Assembly (NCBI GenBank): GCA_004352715.1
Contig: SCFE01000020.1
Location: 1 to 64,000 of the forward strand
Source: Hofstenia miamia
Taxonomy: Eukaryota; Xenacoelomorpha; Acoela
Length of the DNA stretch: 64,000 nt
Direction of reading: 5' to 3'
Positions within the stretch are counted from its first letter, which is position 1; each line of letters begins with the position of its first letter. A model generated the notes under the pieces. The model had not been told where the DNA came from. It was given only the letters and a program-made list of their open reading frames with translations, and searched no databases. A program made the position numbers and the translations under genes. Below are positions 36,201 through 51,200 of this stretch, in pieces.

Positions 36201-39200
36201 TCAAGTGTACGTATTTTTCCTTTCTCACATGATTGAAATATAACTTCAATTTTTATTCGTCTAACTACAGCACTTTTGTATTATACCAATAGCTTTCTGC
36301 AGAAAGAGCAAATGGCCTCCAAAGAGTTTGAGGGTTGTTAATTACAAAACTTATTAAGAAATAAAATTCTGATAAACTGTTAAGAAATTTCCAAACAGTA
36401 TTCAAGAATTTAATTTCAAGGCAAGCAACGAACTTAAATTTGAAAATAAGTAATACGTGTATTTTGCATAGAATGCACTGAGTAACCATATTGCTCGTAA
36501 TTAAATTCTTGATTCATGTTAATTCGCATATTAGTAGATCAATTTATTTTTGGCATCAATTGAAAGCCGAAACATCATAGATATCTAAGCCAAAGGTTAA
36601 AAGTTTAGCTCTAGAAATAAAATAGATTGTTTTCTCTGAGCGTTTCAGAAAAAATTGGAAATTTTCAACAAAGAAACTCATATTATATTGCCGAATGTAT
36701 AGTAAGAGCAGGAATTTGGTCTTAGATTGCGAATTGAAAATTGAAAACTATTAGCGCATTGATAAAATAGCGATAAATTTATAACAAACTGCTGTCTAAA
36801 AGGTACGCAGGAGCTAAGTAAAACTAAAAATATTTGACATAAAAAGGCATTTGACGCCAAAAATACTAAAACACCTGTCATATGTTCTCGGGAATAAACT
36901 GAAATGTTATGCACAGTTGATCATCATCAGTTCAAGCTATGGGTAGATCTCAAAACATTAAAAGATGCGTATGAAATGAGATAATTACATTATATATGAT
37001 GTCGTCAATTCACATAAATACATATCTGCAGTTAATTGACACCTACAAGTTTTGAAAAAAAGCTTCCATTTAACATGAAGAAGGCTAATTAGGGATGACA
37101 TCACTTCCATTAGGTTCTATGGAACCAGTCATTTCTATGCGATTTATTAGTGCTAGTTCCAAGGGACAAATTATTTTAATAGAACTGAACTAATGGGACG
37201 GAGACCATAGATGCACAAACTGCGAACACAGACTTCGGCATATTACTGAAAATGTAGCCAATTTAACAACAGAGGTTATGTCGTGGAACCACATGGTATT
37301 TGCCACAAAAAAATTCATGGGACTGGAATGGGAGAGAATTGGAACCGAATCTAATATAACACTACAATGTTAACAGTAATGTACTAATGATTGCAAATTC
37401 AAATTTGTTTACCTAAAAATTTCATTTGCGGATGCGGAAATTTAACTTTATAAGCAATATCAAACATTCTCAAAATTCAAAATTCATGTTTACCAAATCG
37501 TTACAATAGATCACTTAAAGCTTAAGAAATTGTATGATTTGTTGGAAATTATCTAAAATCGCCAAATAAACGGTGCGGGAAATGCTCCCTATACCTTCCT
37601 TTGTTTTGGTCGGCTGAAGTATTAGAGCAGATAACACTTTAAAAAGTGAAAACGTAAATTAAAAATAAAAAGGAATTGTTAAACGAGTTGGTTAAAGTAA
37701 TTATTATTTCAAGTCAGTAGAAAGAAATTTTAAAACGCTTCCGATACATAACCTTCGTCAAATAATTGAGGCTAGAACACGTAACTGAGGAATTACATAA
37801 AAGAATTCGCTAATGGTTAATTAATTATTTGTTACACTGACTTCAAAGTCTTGGGAATAAAGAAATCATAGAGCGCATATATGCAATATATGCAACAACT
37901 CAATCAAAAACTTAAAGTGGATTTAAATTTTCATAAGTCCAATCAAGTATGACAATGGGCTACATCATGCTAGTATCACTAGAGCAACCCGCTTCTCAAT
38001 CTAAAAAGTTGGTTTTTAGACAATGAATTAACTTAAGAAATCTCAAAATCAGTCTAGACAATTGAAGAATTGTATTTACATTAAACAGACTGGAGTCCTT
38101 TTAAATGGACACTGTTTCTCTACATTTTCAAAAAATTTTCTTCAAGCCCTTTAGGAAATTTGAATGAACACATCGAATGGTGAATGTGGTTGAATGTAAT
38201 GCTAAAAAAATTTGTACTAAAATGTATTGCTGTGCCTAAAGTACTTCAAAATTCCGATATTTTTTTAAAAAGTTTTAAATTATCTCCATGCCCAATCTTC
38301 CGATTAAAGCACATGGAATTAACAACAGACTTTAAATGTTCCACTATATGTAGATAGACCTTAAAAACCCATCGAGACACCTGCAGGCGAAAACTTCGCG
38401 CAAATAAACAGCAAAGATGTGCTGATTAGAAACGAAAATGGAAGAGGAGACACTCTTCTAATCCATGGTGATTTCAGATTTTGGATATCTTGAATTATAA
38501 GCGCATAAAATATTTATCAAAAGCCGTTAAACATTTCAAAAATTCCTAGGCTCTGTAAGTTTAATCGCAGATAATTCTGCAAAACACGAAAACACCTGAA
38601 ACAACATAATAAACATTGAACAGAAGGTATGGTACACATCGAATATACTTTGTTCAAGAAACACGCAAAAAATGTCCCCAATATTTAATTCTAAATTAAT
38701 CGTTGAATACAGTAAAAAGGTAGGAGACTGAACAGTTCTTTTACTCCACTTAATAAGTGCTCCAATATGTGCATAAGCCTATTGTAGTTGTATAAGTAGC
38801 CTTTAATATGCGGATTATAGCAAATTAATGCAACAATAACAATTTATTATGCAATTAAACAATATTAGCAACTGGGAATTGCCAATCACTTCAAGGGAAT
38901 TTCATTTCGCGTTTCCCCGGCAAAGTAATGCCAATTCTTGTGAACTTGTGAGATTACATTAAATAAATTTGGAGCTCAATTGCAATATAAGTCTTCAAAT
39001 ATAGGTTAAAATAAGAACGTTCCTTTACGCCAAAAAACTAAATTATAAATTTTAAATAGTTCATATTTAACCAATCAGATTTAAAGCAAAACCATTCGAA
39101 ATGTGTATAGATAAGGGATTTGTGAGCAAGAATTGTTGAAAAAGAAAGTGATCCATCTAACTAAATTGATGAAAACTGCAATAATTGCTGAACTGTTTAC

Positions 39201-42200
39201 TTAACTTATCTCCATACTATGTTGGACTTATTTTTGAATTTTTATGTTACTATTTGTTTTCAATTGGAATTTCTGCATTTTTCAATGCATATGAACAAAT
39301 AGTAAAAACACAAAAGCAACAAAATACAATGCAGTTAATAAACCTTATAATATATATTCAATAATGTGTTCAATAACCTCAGCTCGCATAAAATGAGGCA
39401 TACTGTCTACAAGTTGAGAATAGTATTCAAAGCCCAAATGTTGCCATACTTCTTGACAATAAGGCTACAACTCATCGAGATTATAATGGTTTTGCTTTAC
39501 GGAATTTGACTGCAGTATTAAGCTCCTTCACTAAGTTAATTAGAGGCGACTTGAAGGCGAACAGCAAAATAATGTATATTCAAATAAAGTTTTATAAAGC
39601 AGAAAGAAATTATAGCTGAATGCCTTATAAAATTCATATTTTAATGTCACAAGAGAAGATCACCAACCAACCGCATAGCTAAAACTGAAAAAATAATTAT
39701 AAAAATTTTTACCATTGCATCATTGGGAAATTTTCGTTCGACATGGTCACTAGGATAGATGGCCGAATTTCCAATGTGACATATAGTATGCAACGGATAT
39801 ACGGGTGCGGTGAATTGATAGCCCCTTATTGTGCTGCTGTTTAACGGAGTCGCATTGGCAATATGTTGATGCTGAAAATGAGGGGTGAAGGCCTGAATAT
39901 TAGCCGGTGGCACAACAGGTACTTGCGATTGAAAAGGATCTAAAAAATTTTTCATTTAAAATAATTCACAAAAATTCTTTAAGATAAGAACTACAACAAG
40001 CATTTTTATCAAAACTCCAAATTCACAAACAAATTATGTAAAATTTTAAGCCAGATTATAGACAACACTGCAAACGATAATTGCATCAGAACCCGCATCC
40101 TTACAGGACAGTTAATCTTGGCATCAAAATTTCCATTCATAAGAGATACTTCGAAAAAACAAACCTTTTCAGGAAATCCATTTAAGCTGCAAACAGACTA
40201 CTCGAACCTATTGATAATAATTTACACTTGATATATCGAATCATTGTCAATATGATAGGGGATCTCATCGAACCAATGCGTATGTGTCATACATTCTCTG
40301 ATTTTGCTTTTTAAGACCGACAACAACCAACTCTTATTCATGCAAAAACTGACAACTCAAACCAGCTTCCACGGATGGAATGACAGCTCATTTTCGACAA
40401 AGAATTGCCGCTCTACCAAATTATTCAACTACAAAGATTTTGCGCGCAGTCGCGCACATTTATCAGATTAATAGAAAGCTGATCAAAGACAAAAGATTTC
40501 ATTAATACAGAACAATGCTCGACCACGCAATGCGAAGCAGCACCAATTGTAACCATCGATCGAACAGTTCTTTTGAATTTTCAGAAACATATGTCAAAAC
40601 ATCAGAAATGCAGCCAAAGAAGATACTTCTGGTTAAAATCACTTGAATTTCACAAAAATCTGCAACAGTAAATGTCTAACTATATGATTTAATCGATTAA
40701 ACGGGGAATTCGGAAGAAGCAAAAGGTTTCCTTTCTTTACTGCACGATTTAATTCACCCGATTCAACGTTCCGATTTAAATTTACTAATATATTAATTGG
40801 GGGTTGCTATTGGGCAGATTTCCGATATTTTCGGGTTACAAATTCGCTCTCTTGAATAACCAGGCTATTAAAGTTACTCTACCAAATTGGGTCGATTAAA
40901 TCGTGTATTTAAGAAAGGAAAAAATTTACAATGTTATGCGAGTGTGACAACATATTTTTTTCATATATACGCAATATTACTAAAGTAAAACATATATTTC
41001 TTAATATAATTTATAATAAAATAAATAGAAGAAATATGATTTATATATATTTTTTTTTCTTCAAATTTTGATATCAGAAATGGCTTAAGCATGTAGTTTA
41101 CTGACATTGATAAAAAGTGACCAAAATCGGGCATATTCCAGCTTCTCGGCCTCTGTCCATCCTTGTTATTGTCTGCTAATTATACAGGATGGCGACAGTC
41201 TACGACATACCTCGCTATAAATCTCAGGACTTCATGAGTTTTAATCTTCAGCTAAATTGTTATTATTCGGCATCTAGCATCCCTAGCCACAAAAAAAGAT
41301 TCGTGGATGAAAGTATGCCAGGAAAGTACCGCCTCGGGTTATATGACGTCGTGGTTCATGATCTGTTTATGAAAGACCTCGAGATAAATTATGATATGTA
41401 TACTATGGAAGAACGATACGCGTACAACAAGGGGAATACCTCTGTTGGCTTTGATAAGTTCTCGAAGTTCGTCAAAACCGGTAAAATGATTTATGACCTC
41501 CTCAATGATTACCCCAAACACGTCGTCATAAGGCCACGGTTAGACTAGTGATTGGTTCAAAAGTGATCTGTCACATTTGAAAGAATTGCACATCTAACCA
41601 CCCGAGATAATTAGTGATGTGACAATCACAAGCAATCCGAACACACACGATTTCTTCGTGATCGTCACATCGCTAATTATTTCGGATGGTTAGACATGCG
41701 ATTCATTCAAAATGTGACAGATCACTTTTGAACCAATCACTAGTCTAATCGTGGCCTAAGCGACGACGACGAGGCGATTAATGCGATTTTATTGCTAGTT
41801 TTAAGGAAAGAACTCAAAATCCCACCCACTCCCAACGATGAAGAGTACAGGAAGTTTTCTCTGGGCGTTGCCAATGATATAACCACCTACAGTATTATAG
41901 CCGGAAACCATTCTTCTCAAGTTGTTAGTGCTTTGAATCGTATGAGCACAAAAATGAGGACACAGGACACAGAAAGTGTCTCGCAAGGCAGCCTCTCTAT
42001 TACCAAAGCACACAAACACTTAGATAATAAAAACCATCATTATAACGATTTTGAACTAGTCAACTCTAAGCTGGTGAAGTGCGCCGGTTTCGATAAGCAG
42101 TATAAGATTATGGGTTTGGTTATACTCATCGGGTATAATAAGATTTCCATTTTATCATATTCTGTTCTTGACCAGCTCAGGCAATGTGTTAGACGCTTAA

Positions 42201-45200
42201 GTGGCATGCACTTCTTCTTTCACAACTTTCGTGCCAGCGAGAATAGCTCCAATAATAAGCTGTATGAAGGCGCCAGCAAGATGTTTGATAGATGCATCGA
42301 CTGGATTAGTAATTTCTACCGAAGAGTTAAGGCTTTCAGATGTGTGGCCCGTGCCCTTAAGATAGCTTATCATCTACACCAGAATGTGTTCCACGACGCA
42401 AATGAAAAGATTTTTGTAGACACCGACAGAAGAACACACGAGGTACAATTGAAGTGGAAAGAATGCTGCGGTATTGAAGACAATTATTTCGATTTTGTGA
42501 GCTCCAAATTCTATTAAATGTGAAGGTTTAAAAAAGGAGGTTGGAAATATTTTCAATTGGGCTAGGGATTATGGACTACAGGTTAACATGAAAAAGACTA
42601 AGATGCTTAGTTGTTCACTGAAATCATCTTTACTCTTTACCTTGTTCATGTCTTCCAGTTAAAGATATATCAGAAGTAAGCTCATTTAAAATACTTGGAA
42701 TAACCTTCCAACAAAACTTTAAATTTTGTGCATATGGAAAAAAGTTGATTAGTTATTTGAACTTACAAAAGTATATATTTGAAGATCTAAAAAGTAACTT
42801 CAATATCAAAGAAAGAAATAAATTTTTTGAATCACTAATTGTTAGCAAACTTAGATATTGTTTAGTAATTTATGGTAGCGATGATACACTTCTTAAAAAT
42901 ATAAATATATTTTTGAAAAAACGTTATGATTTTTGAAATGCGTCGCAAAGCTGATTTCAATTTATATACACGTATAATAAAGTCACCAAACCACCCTTTA
43001 TACGAATGTTTCATGAAAAATAAAAGGCCTGCACATACATCAAGATCTTTGAAGCTGTACCATCTACCGCTATGTAGGACAGAAACTTTCAAAAAGTGTT
43101 TTGTGAACAGATTTCTGTCTACATTATAATAATTTAGCAATCGTAGAAACTGGTAAAATCTCTACTACTCCTCACATTATTGTAGTCACTAAAAATGATT
43201 CTTAGTTTGGCACCACGCCTTGAATGTTGTTTTCATTTTATTATTAATTAACTTTTATTTATTATTTATTTTATTTTTGTATTTTAGTTTTTGCTAACCT
43301 GTATTTGGTCTTAGCTTATATTAAATGTCTTAATGTCTTAATATGCCAGGATTCAAGCCGAACTAATGACCATTTATTACACTATACCATGCTCTGATTG
43401 CGACCCGATCCTATTGTTCAACAAAGTTTTGGAAATGCCAGACAAAGCACACAAGGTCGACAGTGAGTATTGGACAAAATTCATGGGTTATTGTGAGGGA
43501 CATGACTTCGCTAGATTTTGCTCTAGATTTAGAAAGCCACCAAAACATGCAACTGAGCCCGATTACAATTTCGAAGACAAAAAATGGTACAAAATGTGTA
43601 TCAGTGGTAAAGAGTGTTTGCCCCCGACAATGAATGGGGCAAGGTGTGGATAATTTGGTGAATTTCAGTGTCCTTATGACATCAATAATTGGTATACTGA
43701 AGCAGGCGATGCCACTCAAATTATTCCAGATCTCAACGTTTATTTGACACCTTCCGGCCCAAGAGACATCGGTAGGGAGGAGCATAACGAGCTATTAAAT
43801 GCCATGCGTAAAGCACCTCTCAAAGGATGTGCCAGCAAAGGTCTTCTGAAACCTGATGAATACATTGAAGAGCTGAAGCAAGGCTTCGATCAATTCGATA
43901 AAATAGCTGTGCTTGCAGCCAAGGCAGAGAACACAAAGTTCGGTCCCAAAGTGAGGGAAACCTGGTCGGCTGATGAGCCACATCGAGAAATTATATGTAT
44001 GGGAATACCTTCAAAGCATTTCCTTTGATTTGAATACCTTGGGGTCTCTGTCAGGCTCGTTCCCTCACGACCTACAAACCAAATTAATCGATAAGATTGA
44101 AAGCCACGGCTGTGTTGCCCAAATCTACAAGAGAAAAGTTGTTAATCTCATACAAACCCCTCATAACAATAACTATACCTTTTGGAGGTCGATTTCATTC
44201 TTATGAAATTCTTTTTCATATTCGTGAAAAAGCATTTTCATACTAATGAAATCCATTTTCATTCTTGTGGGAAAGCAATTTCATTTAAAAGAAATACATT
44301 TTCATTCTCGTGGAAAAGCAATTTCATTTTAACGGAAATCATTTTTATCCTTTTTTAAAAACTTTTTTTATATTTCATATCCATGTACGAGTATCTACTG
44401 TATCCATCTATTACACTTTATATATACTTATATATAATAAATACAAACAACCAATTACAATGCGTCATACTGACAGTATTCGATAAAGAATTTCTGTCAA
44501 CAACTGCATAATACTCTTAGGAATGCCTTGAGGAAAATACGATCGAACTGGCGTACGTCGTGGCCGCTATAAGTCGCACACATCTGTGGATCGTAAAAGA
44601 GTTATCAATGCCTACATGGATGGAAGTGATTGGCGTGGAATTGCAAATGCAATTGGAATCAAAGAAAAGACAGCAACAGAATGGATTAAAAGAATGGCGT
44701 TTGAGCCTGAGAAAAAAGGTGGACTCATTTTCTCAAAAAAGCGACCTCGGATTATCGAAGCAATTGTCGAATGGATTGAGGATCCTACACTTACATTGAA
44801 ATGTGTTTCACAACGAGTATTTGATCATTTCGGAGTAAAAGTGTGTAACAGCACAGTGAAGAATTGGCTTGATTGTCAATTGTTTACAGTGAAGAAGCTG
44901 AGACCTCAACCAATCAACATGAACTCAGCAATAAATAAAGAACTTCGATCTCGTTATGTGGAGAAGCTACTTGATCAACGATCTCAGGGGCGCACCATAA
45001 TTTGGCTTGATGAAAGCAACTTTAATCTTTTTTGTAAGCGAACGGAAGGTCGCTCTAGAATTGGAACAAGGGCAAAAATTATAAAGCCGTCTTGCAAAGG
45101 AGCAAACCTTCATTGCATTGCTGCTATGACTGCAACACAAATAATTAAATTCACAACGAAGCAATGGATCCGTGAGTTAATTGACCAATGCATTGAAGAT

Positions 45201-48200
45201 GGATTAAATCGACCGACAATTATCCTGGATAACGCGCCGGTGCATACCCAGGTGGAAACTGTGGTTCACGAGGACGATGATGTGCAAATCCTACGCTTGG
45301 CCCCATATTCATTTTTATTGAATCCAATAGAACTTTATTGGAGCTCATTCAAAGCTGAAGTCAAACGAAAACTTCAGGAAATGATGCCTCAATTGTTATC
45401 ATACCAACGAATAGGACAAGGACTGTCAATCGCCGAATTCCGAATGCGAAAACTTGAATCAATCGCCCAATCATCTTCAACTCATGCAAATTTTTAACAT
45501 CTGTCAGAATTCACGAATCACGTAGAAAGATATTATCCAACAGCGTTATGAGCTGAGGATCTTGTGGAGATTCCTTGATTACATTCGCAAAACTTTTTAT
45601 ATTTATACACTTATTTGTTCGTGAGTTTACTTTTGTAAATTTATTTATTACATTGTTTGATTGTATAATCTTAAACATTCTAATTAGGCTGATATATTTG
45701 GTAACATATAAAGCAAAAGAGGAATGTCTATAAAAACTTATAACTAAAAACTTAAATGACTAGAAACCCGGATATATATATATAAATATATAAAGTGCAA
45801 TAGATGGATACAATAGATACTCGTACATGGATATGAAATATAAAAAAAGTTTTTAAAAAAGGATGAAAATGTATTTCTTTTAAATGAAAATGGTTTGCAT
45901 TAGAATGAAAATGGATTTCATTAGTATGAAAATGCTTTTTCACGAATATGAAAAAGAATTTCATAAGAATGAAATCGACCTGCAAAAGGTATAGGAGTGA
46001 TCCTAGGTCTAAGTGTGGCAATGAAAGAGAAAGGATCGTTTACTCAAACTACTTTGACGGTAGAAACACCAAGCGCCATACCCATAGAATGAAAACTGCA
46101 GCTCCTCTCTTGTTCTCCCGTAGCCAAAACAAATGCCTAACTGACACCCAGAAAGCAATTTACCGTGGTGCTGCAATGTGTGCCCACGCCAGTCGCATGG
46201 GAATTGATGGGGAAGCCATGTGGTGTTTTGTTTCCGCAACATGGGGTGTGTATCACACTGATGAAATTCCTAAAGTTCAAGTTGCTGTAAAAGACGATGT
46301 CTCCTTTAAGAGATTGGCAATGCATTCAACCAGACGCCAGCACACGTCTATTTCTTTCCGAAACAGCAGAGATTGCATAGACGTAAATACTGTCTTGCCT
46401 CTCGAGGATCAAAGAGAGAGAGAGTGAGCCTCAACGTCGATATTATGTCTATTGTTGCAAGCATACAGGGCTACATGTGTCTAGAATCGAATTGCACTGA
46501 GACCCCACCAGAGGAAATCTTGATGAGCTACGCCCCAGGCACTATCAGTGTAATCGGCAAGGGTTATTTTGAAACCACTGACACTAGTGGTTGTGTAGCT
46601 TCTGTTGATAAGATTGCTAAAAAGAACAAAGGCGCACTCAGTAGGATCTTCAAGGAGTGTCTCGAATCTAGGACCTTGATAGAAGATGAAGATGCTGTTG
46701 TCCCATTTGTTCGACCTTCTACTTGTGCAGAACGCGAATCGTACATCTTAGACACCATCGGCAGGGNNNNNNNNNNNNNNNNNNNNNNNNNNNNNNNNNN
46801 NNNNNNNNNNNNNNNNNNNNNNNNNNNNNNNNNNNNNNNNNNNNNNNNNNNNNNNNNNNNNNNNNNNNNNNNNNNNNNNNNNNNNNNNNNNNNNNNNNNN
46901 NNNNNNNNNNNNNNNNNNNNNNNNNNNNNNNNNNNNNNNNNNNNNNNNNNNNNNNNNNNNNNNNNNNNNNNNNNNGGGCAGCGATTAAATGAACCCTAAA
47001 GCTATCACGGTTATCCAATTTGTAATTTTTTTGACGTTCACCGGCCGAACTGCTCGCGGGGGCTAAGTATGGGGAAAATCGGGGGTCGCGGGCGCTCAGT
47101 ATAAAACCCATAGTTTTAGCGCACGTATATATATATATATATATATATATAGATCAATAGATAAATTTCTTAGAAATGATTTGATTTGATAAACTCAGAA
47201 CATGCCGACAAGGATGTTTAAAATTGTAGTTAGGTGAATTGCATAAGAGGATATATTTATATAATATTCATATACAGATGGATTAGTATGTTAGTAAACA
47301 AATAACTTACAAGGTGAAAAATGCCTGTTTTTCGAGTTACTAGGTTTAAAAAAATCATAAAAAATAGAGCTGGATTTCACATAATGGGGAAGCTTCAATA
47401 GTTGGCTAAAGAATACACCAGATTAGGGGAATAAGAAATCAAGCAAACCTGAAGTAGTCCTCAAAATCGAAATTTGAGTCGCGGGTAAATGTAGTTGATA
47501 AGCGATGAGTGGTAAAACTCTGACAGAATTGTTTCACCGTTTCGTCAGAGTAATTGGCAAGCTAAAGATTTGGTAACAGATTTAGTTCCTTGATTATAAA
47601 CACGTTTTGAGAATTAAAGAATATTAATATTATTGGCATTGTAGATACAAAAGCCACAATTGCATACGCCATTATGAAAATCTTCATAATCATTGACAAA
47701 ATTTACTTAGCATTACTTGGATCAGTATATACAACACACATACACACCGATTTATACTGTGAAGGAGAGATTAATGTTTCTAAAATCTTGATAACGTTTT
47801 ATTTTAGCAAAATACAGTCGTGGACAAAAGTGTTTGCACAAATTATTTATTAATAAAAAGATAGAACTAAAATGTTTAAAACTTTTTTGGGATGGAGTTT
47901 CTGGATAAACTTGAAAGGAATGTTACACTGCAATAATTTGACCCTTCTCACTATAATATTAGTAATACGACTTGGCAACGCTTCATAAAGCTTGTTTATT
48001 GCAGGGGTGTATTTTGTCCCATTCTTCCCCCGCTCCAGAACTCATCTAGCAGAACTTCGAATAAATTTGACCAAAATATTTGCTAAGATTGTGCTGATAG
48101 CCTACGAAATCAATGAATAACGCTTTCATTGCGGTAGTCTCGCCTGCATCTGTTGATCTTGGGGTAAAATCAACCACCCAAATTGCATGTGTGATAGTCC

Positions 48201-51200
48201 TTTCTTTTTATAAGCAAACTCGAGAAAATCTTGAATAAGTTTTGTCTAGACCACGAGAATGGGTTTGCGTAAAACAAACATTCCGAACTGTTTGTGGGAT
48301 GTCAATGTTAGCGTTCACTTTTCGGCATTGGGGTTATGCGCACAAATTTCCAGCTGTTAGCAGCGTGATATTTCTGTGCACGCAACGTTTACTCGTGAAC
48401 ATTATTCGGCTAAATAATTTTTTCAGCTCATTAGCGAGAAAGTGTGGTTAATTTAACAAATATCATTTTAACAATTTCATGTAAAATATGCAAAATATAC
48501 AAAAGTCCTTTTAAGCTATTTATGAAATTTTGACACCCGCTGAAAGTGACAAAACTTCGTTTTGTGACGAATTCGTTTTTCTTAGTTATCCATGATGCTA
48601 ATTTCAAATATTTTGACCAATTTTGAAACAAAATTGATGATGACGCTAGAAACCATAAATAACATTTTCGAAATCGTCAGTATCTTGATCTGTATGCACA
48701 TCATACGACAAAAACAACTTCTTTTGCATGGTAAATGAATTTATATTCTAAGATTTACAAAACAATATCAGAACATTCAGAACTATCTGTTCTGTAATGT
48801 CATTTAACTTATAATTGAAACTTCAAAGGAATGCAAGTTTTCGAAAAAAACTTCACAAAGTGAGTTAGCGATTTAGCATATTGTTAAGTAAATAAAATTT
48901 GATAAACAATCACTTGAGATGTTAAACAGTCTGCTCAACAAATCAATGCTAGAGGAAGGAAGAGAAATTACAGTTTGTACTAAAAGGAAGGAAATCCAAA
49001 AACGCAGGAAACAATACAAGAAAGTAAACGTAATCAAAAAAATATCTATACATTGCACAAGCAAATTATTTCTTATTTTTAAGACTTTCCAAATTGTAAA
49101 AATATAGAATTGAATTTACACTAATTAATATGAACAGGTATGGTGACTGTTCTAATTAATATTGCGCTAGGAATTTTGAGGTTCAATAAACTTTATTATA
49201 CACTAGCATTAATGGAGCATAACAACTGTGTTCATCAACACCTGCTTGAAAGCATTTTGAACACGAGATACCGAACATTTTCAACGGAATGACTATTTCG
49301 ATCAATCAGCGAATTTCAACCAAACTTTTTAAAAGCAAGTTATGAAAACCATTAAACGCTATACTTACATTTCGATGAAGACTCAAGACGTCTTCTTTTG
49401 ATTTGTTGGCGTAGGTAGTTGTATTGTCTTTCCATCTAACCTATACACAATAGATTTATCACATTATTCTAGCTATTGATTTGATATTGTGTAAGCTTCC
49501 CCAAGGCATCAAAAAAGTTAACAGCATTGTCATTAATTGCAGCAAGCCAACATTCAACTATTTATATTCATCTAAGCAAAAATTCTTATAGTTCTAGAAA
49601 TTGTCTTAAACATTCACTTTCAAAGTATTCTGTAAGATAGTAGATTTGAATATACTTAGTTGCATGTAAAAGGAAACATTCATTTTGTTTTAAGTTGCAT
49701 CATTTCCTATTCAGCCATAGCTAATTAGTCTAGCATAAACGGTTGATTGAGGTTATTCCCATGTTTGATTACTTCTACTACAAGGTGCATTATATTATGA
49801 ATTTATTTAATTATTTGCTAGTCATCTTAGTTCTTACTTTGAATCTTTAATCATTTTAAAAATTAAGTGCCGCAAAATAGCACTACTTTAACCAATAGAT
49901 TGCAGAGGCAATTTTTCGATGCAGTGCTTTTGCTTGAGAATAATAAGTTTTCTACATAAATTGTTTCACATTATGGAAAAATTCAACGAAAATTTTTGCT
50001 TAAACTAAAATTCACTAGTAAGTAAATATATAGGTTAAGCTAAAGATAACATTCACAACATAAATTGTTTGAAAACAGGGGTTATTACCTTTAAAAGAAG
50101 AGGCTTTCGTTTGTTACGATCAATAGAATTTTTCCTAACCAATTCAACGGACTCTGGGATATTTTCAAATAAAGGTTCTGTTATATATTGCGGATGGGAA
50201 TTTAGTAATACGTTTGAAGAAAAACTTAAGTTGGAACGTGTCTCATCATCGGAGGTAGACGAGCATTCGGTTTCCTAAAGTAAAATGTAATTTGAAGTCA
50301 GTGTTACGAACTGTAACTGACATTTAACTAGAACTACCCGAATCAATACTAACTGAAATTGCAAAAAATTGAAATTGAACATTTTCTTAACAAAAAAAAA
50401 CTTACAACTGAAAGTCAATGCAAAAAATCAATAGATTGTATGCAACATGAATTCAAATGCACTTTATTTGTAAAAGAGTAATGTATAAATGATGTTATTG
50501 CGTGTATAAATTAAAGGGGGTATTTTGAATAAGAACCTTGTATGTTATATTTATTCCGGAGGCTACTTAAAGATAATTTGTACCGACTGCAAAAAATAAA
50601 TTCACCTAGCACTCTTCGAAGTTTCGGTTCTATTAAACATTTGCAATATATTTAGACAACACGATGCAATGGATTGGCAATCTTGTTCAAATTATGAGAA
50701 ATATATATTCATTGATTATACTAAGGCTCATTGGTTATCTCAAATTGACAATGTTTTCTTTCAAAGTTTTAGCATTATAATAGGAATTTATATATTATTT
50801 TTCTTAAATGTCATGAGGCAAAGAAATGCGTTTTACAGCAATTTCAGTTAAATCTTTGAGTGAATTTGTGATATTATTGACAGTAGATTAAAAATGAATT
50901 GAATATTACTTGACATCTGTAGTAGGTTATGGTTAATTCAAAAGAAAATATTAAAAAACATGACATCTTGTAATGATTTCATTAAAAATGTACTATTTTG
51001 AAATTTTCGTCTGCAGAATACCGAATTACGATATCTCAAAAGTGGTGTCTTCACAATTTGAATGTGAAAATTAAATAAATATTAAATAATATACTTGTAA
51101 AAAAGTGATCTTTTAAAAAGAAATGTACCTAACAGTAAATTGATATTGAGCTACAATAAATAGGTATAGCAGGGCGACTATTTATTGGCCTTTAAAAATA

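Noticed and set aside
43411-43785. Minus-strand 124-codon open frame
   Set aside because: Overlaps the plus-strand foreign block, which is longer and better balanced; treated as a shadow.
41189-46766. Assigning the foreign block to a named virus family
   Set aside because: No polymerase, helicase, protease or nucleocapsid signature could be recognised with confidence; naming a family would be a guess.
48431-48631. Minus-strand 66-codon ORF as a host exon
   Set aside because: Low-complexity, no phase match to neighbours and next to a Tc1 relic.
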